Part shown: in pieces, positions 63,061-64,000 of the stretch | How the letters are laid out: every line of letters starts with the position of its first letter | Numbering within the stretch: the first letter of the stretch is position 1 | Assembly: GCA_949710005.1 (NCBI GenBank) | Contig: OX453284.1 | Span: 1,839,501 to 1,903,500 of the forward strand | Direction of reading: 5' to 3' | Origin: Ricordea florida | Lineage: Eukaryota > Cnidaria > Anthozoa > Corallimorpharia > Ricordeidae | Length of the DNA stretch: 64,000 bases | Position numbers and translations under genes: made by a program | Notes under the pieces: model-generated | The model's input: only the letters and a program-made list of their open reading frames with translations | Database searches by the model: none | Told to the model about the DNA's origin: nothing

Positions 63061-64000
63061 TGCTTAGGATAGCCCTTTCGTTTTACACGGCGAAGACAGC
63101 CAGTGCATGTTGAAGATGTATATGTTTGTTAACAGCAATGTACTCATGAGCTTAGTATCAAAAAACATATTCTCTTTAGGAAAGACGCTAAGTAGTTGGT
63201 TAAATAGAAATTTTTATATTTATAGGTAGAACAAACATTGCCAGAAAATTTGGGTTACAGCTTGTTTACACCTTCTTTTACTAGGCATAGCACAGAACCA
63301 GGGAAAGTTAATTCTCTTTCTCTACCATAAGTATTTTTAGAAGTGTTATCACGAAATGAAAGAGTAGTTTCAGTGATCTTTGTTAGATCCAAACATCTAA
63401 TGGCACCGTTTATATTCATAAGTCACATGTAATGCAAAGGTTTTAAATAAACATTGTGCTAATTTTTAAAATCTCGCTTTACTTTAAGTAATATTCATGT
63501 TGATATTCCTTCTAGGAATTTGTAAAATTCGTCGAGTTTGGAAGTACTGTATCTTCAATCGATTTACTTGATTGCATTTGCAAGTAAAATAAGTTTGATT
63601 GAGTTTGTAGAAATAAGATGACCTGCTTTTTGAAGACTGCCAAAGTCCTTATTATACGTTTCTTCTCGTATTTTCGATTATGGTATGGTTTCAGAACTCA
63701 GTATCAAGTCGTAGTACAACATAGAGCATTTTGAATTTGTCGATTCAGTCGCCTGGCTTTGAATAGAAGCGGAACTTGGGATGACCCAGCTTTTTCACAA
63801 ACATTCATGCCTTTCAAGTGCCGAACTCGCGGATTACAACTGTAGAGTAGGAAAGGTTGTGAAAAAACCGAGTCAACTCCAGCCTCTTTCTATTCAAATG
63901 CCAAGGCACCTAGTGTACCCTGCACACGGCATTAAATGGTATCTACCCACATGACCTCAGCAATAGGGACCTTAAATGGTATCTACCCACATGGCCTCAG
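63061..64000. other. Unassigned 3' flank with 40-bp tandem at the edge
   Basis: No gene seen. An AATAAA at about 63446 could serve the NAALAD transcript. At 63931-64000 a 40-bp unit starting TTAAATGGTATCTACCCAC is repeated and runs into the window edge. Confidence 0.45.

Overview
The window joins two very different kinds of DNA. Positions 1 to about 8,450 are AT-rich, densely packed and intron-free: eleven ORFs separated by short gaps, with shared promoter-like motifs and two near-identical terminator-like hairpins. From about 8,650 to the end the DNA is that of a repeat-rich animal genome with spliced genes, MITEs, tRNA-derived SINEs, non-LTR, BEL/Pao and Penelope-like retroelements. The repeat families look like those of cnidarians, probably an anthozoan such as a stony coral; this is recollection and was not searched.

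Virus-like block (1-8,450). Seven genes on the + strand encode mostly small membrane or coiled-coil proteins (end of an 86+ aa ORF, then 164, 72, 132, 424 and 201 aa), a 533-aa protein and a 211-aa protein that resembles the penton/minor-capsid proteins of Polinton, adintovirus and polinton-like viruses. Four genes lie on the - strand, counting a 279-aa protein (tentatively ssDNA-binding-like), an unrecognised 209-aa protein and a 252-aa zinc-knuckle repeat protein as certain and nothing else; the total is therefore eight + strand and three - strand ORFs. Six + strand starts carry T[C/T]TAAA[G/A] about 21-28 nt before the ATG, while the - strand genes have pure A/T-rich upstream regions. Convergent gene pairs share an 11-bp-stem hairpin. 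I read this as the structural module of an endogenous DNA virus or virus-like mobile element, cut by the left edge of the window. No polymerase, integrase, packaging ATPase or protease is visible.

Host gene (9,809-62,481). One M28B metallopeptidase of the glutamate carboxypeptidase II/NAALAD family can be rebuilt from 17 exons with consistent phases (2,286 nt, 761 aa). All five zinc ligands and the catalytic Glu are kept at a constant +15 offset from human GCPII numbering. Its ninth intron is 31 kb long and holds most of the other content.

Inside intron 9 lie, in order: a CR1-like fragment, a broken BEL/Pao element, a SWIM/YqaJ exonuclease-like pseudogene split by a CR1-type LINE, an intronless carbohydrate sulfotransferase (+), two Penelope-like elements with GIY-YIG endonucleases and hammerhead-ribozyme motifs, a Crypton-like repeat, several MITEs and a SINE, and a second, inverted sulfotransferase copy (-). 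The last intron has a GC donor and contains a LINE with an 811-codon open frame. After the gene come a hammerhead motif, a SINE and unassigned sequence.
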